Of a stretch of DNA of 64,000 nt, positions 54,851 through 64,000 are shown one piece after another (within the stretch, counting starts at the first letter, position 1; every line of letters starts with the position of its first letter). The DNA is taken from positions 18,536,347 to 18,600,346 of the forward strand of contig OX637337.1 of NCBI GenBank assembly GCA_951799405.1, in the 5' to 3' direction. The translations under genes were made by a program, and so were the position numbers. The notes under the pieces are model-generated. The model was not told where the DNA came from, ran no database searches, and worked only from the letters and a program-made list of their open reading frames with translations. This DNA is from Agapetus fuscipes. Its lineage: Eukaryota; Arthropoda; Insecta; Trichoptera; Glossosomatidae.

Positions 54851-55203
54851 TAGATGTATGCTGTTCTATGTAATCTAGGTTTTTGCGAAAACGACACTTT
54901 ACCTTAGAGGAGTCCATACAAAAGCCAACGAAACCGCTTACAAAATACGAGTAGGTGCATTTGCTTTATAGAAAGGCTTGTATCGTGGAACAATGACGGA
55001 CAAATTCAAGCTTATGGGTAGACAGCACCCCTACAACCGGCAGGGTTTGAATGGACCGCCATTTTGGCGTCCATAAACCAGGATTCTGTATTAATCAATC
55101 AAAACACGATGAGATTTTTGTTAGTTCATTAGGAGAGTAACTAGCTTGGCGTAAGCCGTATTGTTTTACATGCAATTAACAGCCATTGTAAATAACAGAA
55201 TGT
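54851..55203. other. Unassigned stretch
   Basis: Nothing recognised; no coding signal. Confidence 0.35.
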
Positions 55204-55560
55204 ATAATAATAATAATAATAATAATAATAAAGCTTTATTCCGGTCTAGTCACGCGAGTAGTGCAATACGTGACTAGCCATATTCAATTTTCAGGTTATT
55301 ACAGAGGAGATAAAGAAATAACAATAGAAAAAATAAAATAATTATGAAACAGAGAAAGGAAAATAAATCTGAGAAAATATAAAAAATAAGGCATAGGTAC
55401 ATGAAAAAACTAACAAAAATACAAAGAAACCTTTAAGAAAATGAAACCTGAAAGAAAATAATGAGCTATAATATTACATGCATGTATTTCTCGTTTCACA
55501 ATAACAGATCTTTCAAATGCATATCTGTAATATTGTACAAAGTTTCACTGTGATCAATGA
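55204..55560 (-). mobile_element. LINE 3' UTR remnant (type D) with (ATA)n end
   Basis: About nine ATA units (55204-55231) followed on the plus strand by 'aagctttattccggtctagtcacgcg', 'gtgcaatacgtgactagcc' and A-rich sequence. Minus orientation. Counterpart at 51455. It is cut by an RTE-tail copy at 55562. Confidence 0.5.
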
Positions 55561-55561
55561 G

Positions 55562-55880
55562 AAATCTAATCTAATCTAATCTAAGTTGCAAAGGTATGTA
55601 ATATTGGGGATTAACATTAAATGCATTCCCACAAGCAGACATGTATAATTTCGCGCTAACACATGCCGCATGTGGACCTACATTATAAGAACCCATCTCA
55701 AATGAACATAAGCCCTGCAACTCCTACCGACCTTCCCTGAAACAGGGGTGACATTGGCAAAGTGAACCATTTTTACAGCGGGGTCAGCCGCATATCAACC
55801 TATAAGTCAAGGAACATACACAACAAATAAAAGTTTAGACATAAACAAATGGATGAACAATAAAATCAAATACAAAATTC
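55562..55880 (-). mobile_element. RTE-like LINE 3' UTR, longer copy
   Basis: Starts with three TAATC units (55563-55580), covers the whole RTE-tail repeat and continues past 'gtcaaggaacatacacaacaaa' into the upstream 3' UTR, fading out near 55880. Confidence 0.75.
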
Positions 55881-56212
55881 CAATCTAAAATTTACAATAT
55901 ATAGATTTTTTTTAAATAAAATATACCTACTAGCCTGCCTCCTTGTGCTACGAACAATTTTACCTTTGTAGCTTAAACTCTGGCTTTACAAGCACATTTT
56001 CTGCTTTGATAATTTATTACATATTTTCCATTAAAAGTGATCAAAATAAATGTGTGAATTTTGCTTAAATTCTAATCCAACGTCTATGTTGTAACTCGTT
56101 AATTTTTTTTTGTCATTTTCTCAGGCCTGCTAGTTCTACTTCATGTTGTTTTCCTCTTAATGAAAAAGTGTAAGTTTTCTGATCAACACCAAGATTCACA
56201 CGATCTATCTTG
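55881..56212. other. Unassigned stretch
   Basis: Nothing recognised. Confidence 0.35.
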
Positions 56213-56541
56213 TCCGGTCGATAGCTCAGGTGGTAGAGTGCTTGCATTCCATGCCGAAAGCTCGGGTTCGAATCCCACCGAGGGTGTCAGAAATGATTTC
56301 CCGTTTCAGTGTTTATTTCAAACCCCAAAATAAAATACCGGCAATGTTAACTCAATACTCTTCACAAGAAATAAGTACCAGCTCCTCGGGAGCTGGGAAA
56401 CCCCACACTCCACTAGTGGTTGGCGTAAGGCCGGCCCCATTACCTGTAAAAATAAATAGGTTCAACTCGCCACATGCGACCCCTTCGGAGATAACGCGGC
56501 AAGAAGTTACACTATATGTGTAGCTTAGTTGCGTTTTTTTT
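56213..56541 (+). mobile_element. SINE-B, full length
   Basis: Head TCCGGTCGATAGCTCAGGTGG, B box GGTTCGAATCC, complete body, 3' end TTAGTTGCG followed by eight T (56534-56541). One of the best copies for a consensus. Confidence 0.9.
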
Positions 56542-56634
56542 ATCTCTATGTTAATGTACACATTATTTGTGTAAACTTGCTCATAATCTGATGAGCATTT
56601 TAGCCAGGTATAGATCCATCCCATTCATTGTTTT

Positions 56635-56905
56635 GACCGGTCTGTAGTTTAGTGGCTACAGCTACTTACTCGTAATCTGGAGGTTGTGAGTTCGATTCCT
56701 TGCAGAGCACAACTAATATGCTCTCTGCTGGATTGAAAAATTCATTTGACTTTAAATAAAAAGACAGGTCGCCAAAGGTCAATCTAGCCTTGCAGTAGGT
56801 TTTGCTTGAGAAGTGGAGCTTTCTATAGCAACAACCAAGCTTGCGCAGCGCTTTTTAAGTGTGATTAATACAAAAACAACCCTCTTCTTTATTATTATTA
56901 TTAAT
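56635..56905 (+). mobile_element. SINE-A, full length (tail type a)
   Basis: Head GACCGGTCTGTAGTTTAGTGG, B box GAGTTCGATTCC, GCAGAGCACAA, body with 'tctgctggattgaaaaattc', 'aagtggagctttctatagcaacaaccaagcttg', a diverged tail, then ATT repeats (56891-56905). Confidence 0.75.
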
Positions 56906-57315
56906 AAAACATACGTAAAAGTGATTTCTTAAATAATTTTTTTTTTTGACTAGGTATATGCAGTTAAAGCAACAAGTACCTACAACGTTTAAGTTGATAG
57001 AATCAAAATTGATGATGCGTTTAATATGCCAAGTTATTGGACTAAAGCGAAGTTGTATTTTTCGTTTGCGGAAGTTAAGCATTCGCAGCAAATTTCCCTC
57101 ATTAGTCAGTATGGCTGTGTGCACCATACTTTTGTACCATGGTGCACTTAGTACGAGAGCTTGGCGTGTTAGATTTTCAGAAACTCTGAAAAATATTGTA
57201 TTCTACCAATATAATATGATACTATTGTTCCTGTATTCTTTAGTACGGAAATAAAATTATTTACTAACACCATTAGGTACAACATAAATACATAGAATTT
57301 GCAAGGTCTAATGTT
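56906..57315. other. Unassigned stretch
   Basis: A 102-codon frame at 56946-57254 (plus) has no recognised domain; no family match. Confidence 0.35.
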
Positions 57316-57638
57316 TCGGTCGATAGCTCAGTTGATAGAATGCTTGCATTCCATGCCGTGAGCTCGGGTTCGAATCCCACCGAGGGTGTCTGAAATGAAT
57401 TCCCGTTTCAGTGTTTATTTCAAACCCCATAATAAAATACCGGCAAGGTTTACTCAGCCTTCACAAGAAATGAGTACCAGCCCTCTCGGGAGCTGGGAAA
57501 CCCCCACTTCAATTGAAGTGGTTGGCGTAAGGCCGGCCCCCTTACTTGTAAAAATAGATAGGTTCAACTCGCCACATGCGACCCCTTCGGGGATAACGCG
57601 GCAAGAAGTTACACTATATGTGTAGCTTAGTTGCATTT
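57316..57638 (+). mobile_element. SINE-B, full length
   Basis: Head GGTCGATAGCTCAGTTGATAG, B box GGTTCGAATCC, complete body including 'cttcaattgaagtggttggcg' and 'cgaccccttcggggataacgcgg'. It ends TTAGTTGCA without a T run. Confidence 0.9.
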
Positions 57639-57673
57639 ATAGTTGCAATAAATAATTCATTCTTATTAATCTT

Positions 57674-57870
57674 ATCTAAGTTGCAAACATGTCTTACATT
57701 TGGAATGCATATTAAGTGCATGCCCACAAGCAGAAAGTATAAGTTTGCGCTTACACATATGCCTTGCAACTCTTGCCGACTTTCCTTGAAACAAGGGTGA
57801 CATTGGCAACGTGGACCATTTGTATAGTATGAGTGGTCTGCCGCACACCAAGCTATAAGTTAAGGAACAC
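57674..57870 (-). mobile_element. RTE-tail repeat with internal deletion
   Basis: 'atctaagttgcaaacatgtcttacattt', 'agcagaaagtataagtttgcgcttacaca', then a direct jump to 'tgccttgcaactcttgccgactttccttgaaacaagggtgac', and 'aagctataagttaagg'. Confidence 0.7.
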
Positions 57871-57892
57871 AAACATATTATGATCAACTCAA

Positions 57893-57938
57893 CTCAACTA
57901 AGCTACACATATAGTGTAACTTCTTACCGCATGGTATT
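57893..57938 (-). mobile_element. SINE-B 3'-end scrap
   Basis: 'caactaagctacacatatagtgtaacttcttaccgc' only. Confidence 0.6.
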
Positions 57939-58264
57939 TTACCTCGGTTGGAAAATACTCCACTCGAGTGGAGGTACATAAAATATAAAAAAAGATGTTC
58001 AAACTTGTTTCTGGTCAGGCAATATGGGTTGGTGTGGTGCATTTCTCTCCTCAAATCTGTTTTAGAAGAAGGATGTTCAAAGTTAAAAATTATCGATATA
58101 TTTTTTTTCATAAATAAGAATTAATCCATTTTAGCTTATCACCCCTGAGTACGCCCCTGATCATTGGGACGTGTGCGCACGCGAATTCACGCACACACTT
58201 ACAAATTCCGTAAAAGCGGTTGTTTTTTCAACCGCAGATGTCGAATCTACCAAGTACTAGATCT
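57939..58264. other. Unassigned stretch
   Basis: Nothing recognised apart from a short ACTCGAGTGGAGT dyad near 57960. Confidence 0.3.
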
Positions 58265-58380
58265 ATGGCATAAGCCGTGCAACTGTTGCCGACCTTCCCT
58301 GAAACGGGGGGAACTGGCAAAGATTTTTACAGTATAGGTAGATCGTCAGCCTTGTACCAACCTATAAGTCAAGGTACACA
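58265..58380 (-). mobile_element. RTE-tail repeat, 5' part only
   Basis: 'gcataagccgtgcaactgttgccgaccttccctgaaacgggg' to 'ttgtaccaacctataagtcaagg'. The 3' half of the family is absent. Confidence 0.65.
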
Positions 58381-58844
58381 AAATACTGGTAAAAGTAAGA
58401 TAGAAGTGGTGAATAAACATGACGTAGATTTTAAATTTATTGCTGATAAATTCACGCAGTTAGTGATTAGCTCTCCTACTAATAGAAGCGCGTTCACACG
58501 AGAACGACACGTCGAATTGCAATACTAAAACTAATTGGGCGTGCATGCTTAGTCGTGTAGTACAGGAGACAAGTGCTCAGTGCAAGTACATATAATACGG
58601 CGCTAAACTTTACTTATAACAATTCAAACCAACTTAGCGTAGTCTCAGCTTGCAGTATATTCTTAAAGAGACCTATTTATAGTATTAGATATGCATAACA
58701 TTAAAAAAACTAATACTGTGATATCAATGAGATTTTAAAAAGTCTTTGATCTAAAATCTTTTCCTTATTCGTGACACTCTGTTTATTTTCACTTTTGTGC
58801 ATAAAAACAACTTTTTGGTCTATCAACTATCTATAATCTAAGTT
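58381..58844. other. Unassigned stretch
   Basis: Nothing recognised. Confidence 0.35.
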
Positions 58845-59215
58845 GCAAAGATAATTTACATTAAAGATTCATATTAAATGTATTCCCATAAGCAGACACG
58901 TATAAGTTCGTGCTTACACATGCCGCATGTGGACTTACAACATAAAAACCCAATCTCAAATGAACATAAGCCTTGCAACTCTTGCCGACTCTTTCCTGAA
59001 ACAGAGGTGACATTGGCAAAGTGTACCATTTTTTACAGTAGGGGTGGTCAGCCTCGTATCAACCTATAAGTCAAGGAATACAAACAATTAAGTAAGTAGA
59101 TATTTAAAACAAACAATAAAATTAAAATCTACAAAATATATTCTATAAGTATAAAAAATAAAAATATTTTTTTTGAAAGCCTTAGCTTAACCGCCAGCAT
59201 TACAGATCAACCACC
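58845..59215 (-). mobile_element. RTE-like LINE 3' end, longer copy
   Basis: Full RTE-tail repeat (58845-59075), then upstream 3' UTR and the ORF end ('ttaaccgccagcattacagatcaaccacc' corresponding to the ORF C-terminus and stop region). Diverged from the 28751 copy. Confidence 0.75.
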
Positions 59216-59738
59216 AAATCAAGGAACCATCATCAGGTATAACTTGAATGATGGTCTCAGCATTCATTAATCTTTTATCTTAAATGATAATACATCCTTT
59301 CAGTGTAGATTGTAGATTATATAGATAGAGTTAAGAATGTGACAAACATAAACAAAACACAAAGCCATTTTCAATTCTTTTGTTACTTCAAAATATCAAC
59401 AGAAACCCACCCTCGATGTAAATAATTAATAATTAAGGCGCTTTGTTGGCGCGACAAGGATACTGTATCACATCGCAGAATCAAACAAAAACACGAGTGG
59501 GTCCTTCTTGCTGGAGTGCCGGAGGAGTCTCCTGGAGACGTTGGTAGAGGAGAAGGAAAACCCCGTGAAATGAAGAAATTGAAGGAGCGGCATCTTGAGT
59601 TAGCGGCGGCTTGAGCGCTACGCAAAACAGACAAGTGGCTTGTCAATATAATAGGGCTGAGAACAATTTGTCATCCAAAAAATACGAGTATTTTTCAGTG
59701 CAGGTTTTCATCTAGCAATCTTTTTTGTTCCAAAGTTT
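59216..59738. other. Unassigned stretch
   Basis: 59480-59620 is GC-richer with no recognised domain (frame 59383-59646, minus). Confidence 0.35.
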
Positions 59739-60181
59739 TTTTTTAAGAAAGCCTGTGCGGGAGACTTCCTGGATTCAAGAGACTCTAGGGGTTTATGACA
59801 CTTGTTATAGTGCCGTTGGTGATGTGGCAGTTGTCCTTATCCGGTTGCAGGACCGTTAGCTGCGCAGTGCTGTGGTGTGTGTTGCGTTGCTTTGGTTTGA
59901 GACACTGAGAGGAAATGGCGATTGATATTGGATTTGAAACGGGTAAGGTTAAATTGGGATGGAAACACAGATACCGGTAACTCATTCCATAAGCGGACAG
60001 TTTGGCAAAGGAATGAGTCGTGAAAACACCAAGTTCTCATAGCTTTGATATCGACTGCAAATGGTTGAATGTGAGCCGTTCTACGAGTTGCCCTTGTTTT
60101 GAAAAAATATATTTGATGCACACAAGTGAACTCATGAAATAAAACTGAAACTCTTGCCGACTTCCATAAACAGTGAACCAA
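59739..60181 (-). pseudogene. Partner-LINE ORF2 C-terminus and 3' end
   Basis: Minus frame 60181-59837 (about 114 codons) ends with the hallmark of CR1/I/Jockey-like ORF2 C-termini: RTWCFHDSFLCQTVRLWNEL followed by PVSVFPSQFNLTRFKSNINR. Then comes the 3' end 'cggcactataacaagtgtc', 'aacccctagagtctcttgaatcc', 'ggaagtctcccgcacaggc', and poly(A) (T run at 59739-59749 on the plus strand). The last ~80 bp match the type-b tail of SINE-A (4765, 18236, 61314), so this LINE is the probable source of the machinery for those SINEs. RT motifs are truncated away. Confidence 0.7.
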
Positions 60182-60566
60182 TTTTTATAATATAAGTAGT
60201 AAGCCTCATCCCAGCCTATTGTCAATGACCAAAAAAATTAAATATGATATTATAACAAATATACAATCATCTTTATAAACAACCAATCAATGTTAGCAAT
60301 ACTTATGAAATACGAATCATCATGAAAATATTGTTTCCTTTTTCTGTCAATTAAATGTCAGATAAATACATATCTACATAGGTAATCTGGGGTAGGTTTG
60401 GCTTTACTATAGAAGAGATCTAAAACACAAAGAAGTTTCACTATTTATGCAGCTTAGTTTCGTTACGTAGTGCAAAATTTTTCCACAAAACATTGTAGAC
60501 TTGGATATGACATTGCATTTTACAGATTTTTTTTTAATAATTTGAGTTAAATCTAAATTTAAATCT
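60182..60566. other. Unassigned stretch
   Basis: A decayed RTE-tail piece at about 60140-60235 ('aaactcttgccgacttcc', 'gtgaaccaatttttataatataagtagtaagcctcatcccagcctattgtcaa') and a SINE-B 3' scrap near 60430-60470. Otherwise nothing. Confidence 0.4.
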
Positions 60567-60755
60567 TGGTTTCAAAGATATATTACATTTACGATTTAAA
60601 TTAAACGTATTCCCACAAGCAGACACTTTTAAGTTTCCGCATGTGAGCCTACAATATATAACCCAATCTCAAATGAACATAAGCCCTGCAATTCTTGCCG
60701 AACTTCCCTGAAACAGGGGTGAAATTGGCAAAGTGAATATTTTTTGACAGTATAG
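60567..60755 (-). mobile_element. RTE-tail repeat
   Basis: 'ggtttcaaagatatattacattta', 'tattcccacaagcagacac', 'cctgcaattcttgccgaacttccctgaaacaggggtgaaattggcaaagtga'; a short internal deletion removes the TGCC part. Confidence 0.7.
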
Positions 60756-61089
60756 AGCAAACATTCATCTATTGTAGATTATGTAATCTGTACAACGGAG
60801 AACTGAGAGTATAATATCCTAAAATTATATTTAGCAAAAAATGAGTAGACATTAAGCGCTAACTTAACGTATAACTCCTTAACTACCCCATCCCTACATC
60901 TGCCTCCATCGCCACCCCTCTCTACTACCGCGGGGAGGAGGTAGGGATGCGCTAGAAGTCTCCGCGCACCCGCAGCCGCGAGCGCCGTATTAATGAGCCG
61001 CAGCCGACGTTAATGAATCACGGGACATCATTATCCGGACCAGAGTGCCGGGACTGGGCGACACTACATGGCAACTTCTAGCCAGGTTG
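60756..61089. other. GC-rich single-copy islet
   Basis: 60890-61075 is GC-rich, contains CCGCGAGCGCCG and two 'attaatgagccgcagcc/gttaatgaatcacgg' type pieces, and matches no other segment of the window. No domain seen. Confidence 0.4.
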
Positions 61090-61312
61090 AAGAAATACAT
61101 ATTTGGATGATGTATTTGGTGAGCGCTTTTTTTGTGTGAATCACACCTCAAGAGCCCTCTGCAAGCTTGGTCGTCGCTGTAGAAAGCGCCAATTCTTTGT
61201 CAAGACCCAGTTGCTATAAGCCTGGGTTGACCTATGGTGGTCGGTTTTAGTTACAGGCAGATTATTTTTTCAACACAACGAAGAGCATATTTGAAAATCC
61301 AATGTCAAATGA
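61090..61312 (-). mobile_element. SINE-A body and tail (type a), head missing
   Basis: Minus strand: 'cgttgtgttgaaaaaat', 'gcaactgggtcttgac', 'ttggcgctttctacagcgacgaccaagcttgcagagggctcttgaggtgtgat', tail with 'aaatacatcatccaaatatg'. It abuts the 5S module of the next element, so the two units are head to head. Confidence 0.7.
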
Positions 61313-61313
61313 A

Positions 61314-61755
61314 ACGACGTTAGCCATGTTGAAAGCACCGGTTCCCATAGATCACCGAAGTTAAGCAACATTGGGCGTGGTCAGTGCTTGGATGGGTAAC
61401 CGCTCCGGTACACCGCGTGTCGTTGGCATCTTGGACCGGTCCGCAGTCCATAGTGGCAACACTTCGGACTCGTAAATGGAAGGTTGTGGATTCGGATACC
61501 GGCGGAGCACAAAAATATACCATTTATATTTCAAATGTGCTCTTCGCTGGGTTGAAAAATTCATAAACCTTTACCAATGACCGGTTACCAAAGGTCCATC
61601 CAGCCTTACAGCAACTGGGTCTTGCTTGAGTATTGGCGCTTTGTAGCGACGACCAAGCTCGTACACCTCTGCGGCACTACAACAGGTGTCATAGACCCCT
61701 AGAGTCTTTAGAATTTAGGGAGTCTCCCGCACAGGATTTCTTAAAAAAAAAAAAA
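61314..61755 (+). mobile_element. 5S-tRNA composite SINE (5S + SINE-A, tail type b)
   Basis: 5S-like module 61314-61429 (AAGTTAAGCAAC, TTGGATGGGTAACCGC with one change in the C box, ACACCGCGTG, TTGGCAT), tRNA-like head 61433-61511 (GACCGGTCCGCAGTCCATAGTGG; GGATTCGGATAC B-box remnant; GGCGGAGCACAA), SINE-A body to about 61660, type-b tail ('cggcactacaacaggtgtc', 'agggagtctcccgcacagg') and a 14-A poly(A) run (61742-61755). Confidence 0.85.
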
Positions 61756-61870
61756 ACATAAGCCCTGTAACTCTTGCTGACCTTCCCTGAAACAGAGGTG
61801 ACATTGGCAATGTGAACATTTTTTGTAGTACATATGTGTGGTCAGCCTCATACAAACCTATGAGTCTAGA
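61756..61870 (-). mobile_element. RTE-tail repeat, 5' part
   Basis: 'cataagccctgtaactcttgctgaccttccctgaaacagaggtgacattgg' to 'catacaaacctatgagt'. It abuts the poly(A) end of the preceding SINE. Confidence 0.7.
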
Positions 61871-62334
61871 ATCCAGATAATTTTTCTAATTTATTAAAAA
61901 AGGTAAAATGATACATGGTGCAGTTGTCGGCAAAGTAAAATAATTCACTTTTTTTTCCTCTCGCAAAAAAGTTTGCGGACCACTTAAATATTGGGATGAC
62001 AAACAAAACTTAATGATGTGATTCACATTAAGGCGTTAATCATTGAATTTGACACGATACCAATGTATTATGTGCACACATGTTCACTGCATCTATCTTG
62101 ATTCGACGTAAACTTTGCACAGTTTCCCGATGGCCCGTGCCGGAATTTCGCGACTCCACATTTTTAGTCTCGTGGAGAGAGCGGACTAGAGTCTACAAGG
62201 AGCCTCTTACAGTAGAACGATATCAAGGATTAGCCCGACTATACATAAAACCAAGGGCTTATTAGCCAGCAACAAGGGGCGTGTCATTAAGACCAAAGTT
62301 AGTAGACTAGACAAATAATTTGTGTAAAAAGAAA
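61871..62334. other. Unassigned stretch
   Basis: Nothing recognised. Confidence 0.35.
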
Positions 62335-62640
62335 TGCAAGTTAGCTGCACATATTGTGTAACCAATGTAACTTACCGCGTTGTCTTTGATTTGAAGGGGT
62401 CGCGTGTGGCGTGTGAAACCTATTTATCTTCATAGGTTAGAGAGACGGCCTTACGATAGATATTGACATACTTTTTCTTTGAAGAATGAAGGTTTAAAAG
62501 GTTCACCTTGCCGGAATTTAGATTTTGTGTTTGTGAAACGGGAAATCAGCTTTGACACCCTTGGTTGATATCGAACGCTAATCCACGGGCATTGAACACA
62601 AGCATTTTATCAACCAAGCTATCGACAGGACACAAAATTA
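62335..62640 (-). mobile_element. SINE-B, diverged full-length copy
   Basis: Minus strand: head TGTCCTGTCGATAGCTTGGTTG, degenerate B box, 'gtgtcaaagctgatttcccgtttc', 'attccggcaaggtgaac', 'taggtttcacacgccacacgcgaccccttc' and the end 'cacaatatgtgcagctaac'. Confidence 0.65.
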
Positions 62641-62654
62641 AGCAATATATCATC

Positions 62655-62828
62655 TGGTTGTACCAATTAATAACCGGTCACCAAAGTCTATCCAACCTTA
62701 CAGTTAGTGGGTTTTGTAAGCAGTAATTAAGTACCTAATTGGCACTTTCTGTAGCGACGATCGAACTCGCAGAAGGCTCTTGTGGTGCGATTCACACAAA
62801 AACAATGCACAACAAATAAATCTTCCTA
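62655..62828 (+). mobile_element. SINE-A body and tail (type a), head missing
   Basis: 'aaccggtcaccaaagtctatccaaccttacag', 'ttggcactttctgtagcgacgatcgaactcgcagaaggctcttgtggtgcgattcacacaaaaac', 'caacaaataaatcttcc'. Confidence 0.65.
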
Positions 62829-63160
62829 TTCTTTTTAAAATATATTACACGTTTTTTTCATTAACACTATCAGTATTCTTTGTAATTTTTTTTATAGAAA
62901 TATTAAGAAAAACAGGTACCTAAGTATGAGGTCGAAACGTTTTAAAAATATTTTTTTGAAAAAGATTACGATTTCAACAGTGATAAAAAAAAAATGCAAA
63001 AATATATTTTGCCACTTTCCTACATCAACAAGTCGATACCATATCACAATAGATCCTCATTATAAGCGTGCGGGATACAAACGGAACCCAACAATGCAAT
63101 TAGACAAAAATATAACGAGCTCCAAGTTTTTTCCGGTCCGAGCGGAAAATTTCGGCTTAC
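62829..63160. other. Unassigned stretch
   Basis: AT-rich, then mixed composition from 63040. If the exon candidate below is real, this is intron downstream of its donor. Confidence 0.3.
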
Positions 63161-63403
63161 CGGGGTGGGATTGAGTGATTTAGTAGGAAGGCACCATAAC
63201 GAGGCCATCCGCAGTGGTCGAAGGTGGGCCGGCCACCTTTTAGTCCAGTTTTTATGCGGCCCAGGATCGCCAATTTAATTGGCAAACTTGGGTAACGTCT
63301 TGCTTTTTGGCGCGAGTCCCCCTCCCCGCCATTTTTGGGTTCTCTATACTCCAGCATCTTTTTATTCTCTTTGGTTTCATAGTTGAGATAAAATGTTGCC
63401 ATC
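63161..63403 (-). other. Candidate exon of an unrecognised gene
   Basis: Minus strand: a pyrimidine-rich acceptor (TTTCTTTCATTTTATTTCCAG, preceded by CTAAAT as a possible branch site) is followed at once by G-ATG (ATG at 63402-63400). The frame stays open for 81 codons to CCCCG, where a GTAAGC donor begins (63160-63155). Exon length is 243 bp, a multiple of three. The reading (start ATFYLNYETKENKKMLEY; later LPIKLAILGRIKTGLKGGR) has no domain I recognise. GC content is higher than the flanks and no other copy is in the window. It could be a non-coding exon or chance. Confidence 0.3.
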
Positions 63404-63478
63404 CTGGAAATAAAATGAAAGAAATTTAGTTTGTTTAAAAAATTGCATACGAATAATTGGTTTTAATTTTGCTTCGTA

Positions 63479-63796
63479 ATGCGAAACTGTTCGAGTTTTC
63501 TTTATAATTTATGTTTGAATAACATTAAAATTTGGGTAAACATTTCGAGAACCAAGAGCCTACTCAGAACATCTGAGATAAAAACACTCCACGCCATTGC
63601 TGCAAAAACACACATCATCAGATGGAGCAGGAAGAGGAGACGGTTTTGGAGGGACCATGTAGACCGCATGAACGGAGGAAGGATAGCCCGAGTTGTGGCA
63701 CAGGAGATACCGGACGGCCAGCGTCTACCAGGTCGCCCTCCCAAAATATGGAAGAACAGCTGGTCTTCTGCATCACAGGAGGGAGTTCCACAATAA
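63479..63796 (+). pseudogene. RTE-like / related LINE C-terminal fragment
   Basis: 105-codon frame whose second half reads TLHAIAAKTHIIRWSRKRRR, FWRDHVDRMNGGRIARVV and QRLPGRPPKIWKNSWSSAS, then a stop. RRRxFWxDHVxRM plus LPGRPPKxW is the basic C-terminal signature of RTE-like/Proto2-type LINE proteins. It is from a different family than 29108-30313 (there: LLRWFGHMERM, RGRGRPRKVW). No RT motif remains. Confidence 0.55.
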
Positions 63797-64000
63797 ACAG
63801 ACCCTAGATCTATAACAAGAGGAAGAAGAAGAATAGTTATTGTAGTGAATGATAACATTGATTAATTATTTAACTGAATTTTAATATATTTTTAAATTGA
63901 TCTGTTCCTAATTGTAAACAATGGGCTTTCACTGTATGAACCAACAACCCCTAAAACAAAAAACAAGAAGACATTTTTTGCGCATTTTTTAAATCCATAA
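63797..64000. other. Unassigned AT-rich end of window
   Basis: Nothing recognised; a short purine-rich 'aagaggaagaagaagaa' run directly follows the LINE fragment and may be its 3' end. Confidence 0.35.

Noticed and set aside
56213..56290. Functional tRNA gene (Gly-TCC-like)
   Set aside because: The acceptor stem does not close and the head is always followed by the same SINE-B body.
56946..57254. 102-codon plus frame as a host gene
   Set aside because: No recognisable domain, basic biased composition, no splice signals or supporting neighbours.
63622..63807. Second plus-strand frame in the LINE fragment
   Set aside because: Out of frame with the GRPPKxW-bearing reading; a shadow.

Overview
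The window looks like an AT-rich, gene-poor intergenic stretch of an invertebrate nuclear genome. An arthropod, probably an insect, is the most likely source. I infer this from the transposon mix: an R1-clade LINE remnant, CR1/Jockey-type and RTE-like LINEs, Penelope-like ends and tRNA- and 5S-derived SINEs. No host protein-coding gene could be recognised. There is one anonymous exon candidate (about 63161-63403, minus) and a few GC-rich single-copy islets that are not explained.

Most structure is repetitive. (1) One nearly complete CR1/Jockey-type LINE lies on the minus strand (about 33300 down to 27652), with ORF1, endonuclease and reverse transcriptase. It is broken by one frameshift and by a same-strand insertion of a 5'-truncated RTE-like LINE (28751-30324) whose 401-codon reverse transcriptase fragment is still open. 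(2) The 3' end of that RTE-like LINE is the commonest repeat, with about two dozen copies on both strands, often about 240 bp long and ending in TTAGA/TTAGAT repeats. (3) Three tRNA-headed SINE families are present, called A, B and C here. Family A also occurs fused behind a complete 5S-rRNA-like module (2937, 18236, 61314), and A and B occur fused to each other in two copies with the same junctions (16391 and 27067). (4) The tail of one A subtype matches the 3' end of another LINE whose ORF2 C-terminus remains at 59739, 7690 and 43975, which suggests it is the partner LINE. (5) Other LINE scraps include an R1-clade C-terminus (24747-25553), a CR1 C-terminus (50675-51083) and RTE-like C-termini (5310, 14127, 63479).

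Non-LINE structures include a 792-bp Harbinger-like non-autonomous DNA transposon with TIRs, TAA target duplication and an internal 136-bp tandem duplication (35849-36640); two foldback hairpins with about 85-bp arms and 57-58-bp loops (42680, 52391); Penelope/hammerhead-like terminal motifs at six or more sites; a 56/65-bp minisatellite (23378-23790); and simple repeats.

Layout: 1-9.7 kb holds SINE-A, 5S-SINE, RTE tails and Penelope-like motifs; 9.7-27.5 kb holds SINE-B, RTE tails, the chimeric SINEs, the minisatellite and the R1 remnant; 27.6-33.3 kb holds the nested LINEs; 33.3-41 kb is mostly unique AT-rich DNA plus the Harbinger-like element; 41-64 kb is SINE/LINE debris, the two foldbacks and short unique islets. 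The elements form a retrotransposition community (LINEs supplying enzymes, SINEs borrowing their tails) rather than a cellular pathway. All coordinates of repeat ends are by eye and may be off by a few bases.
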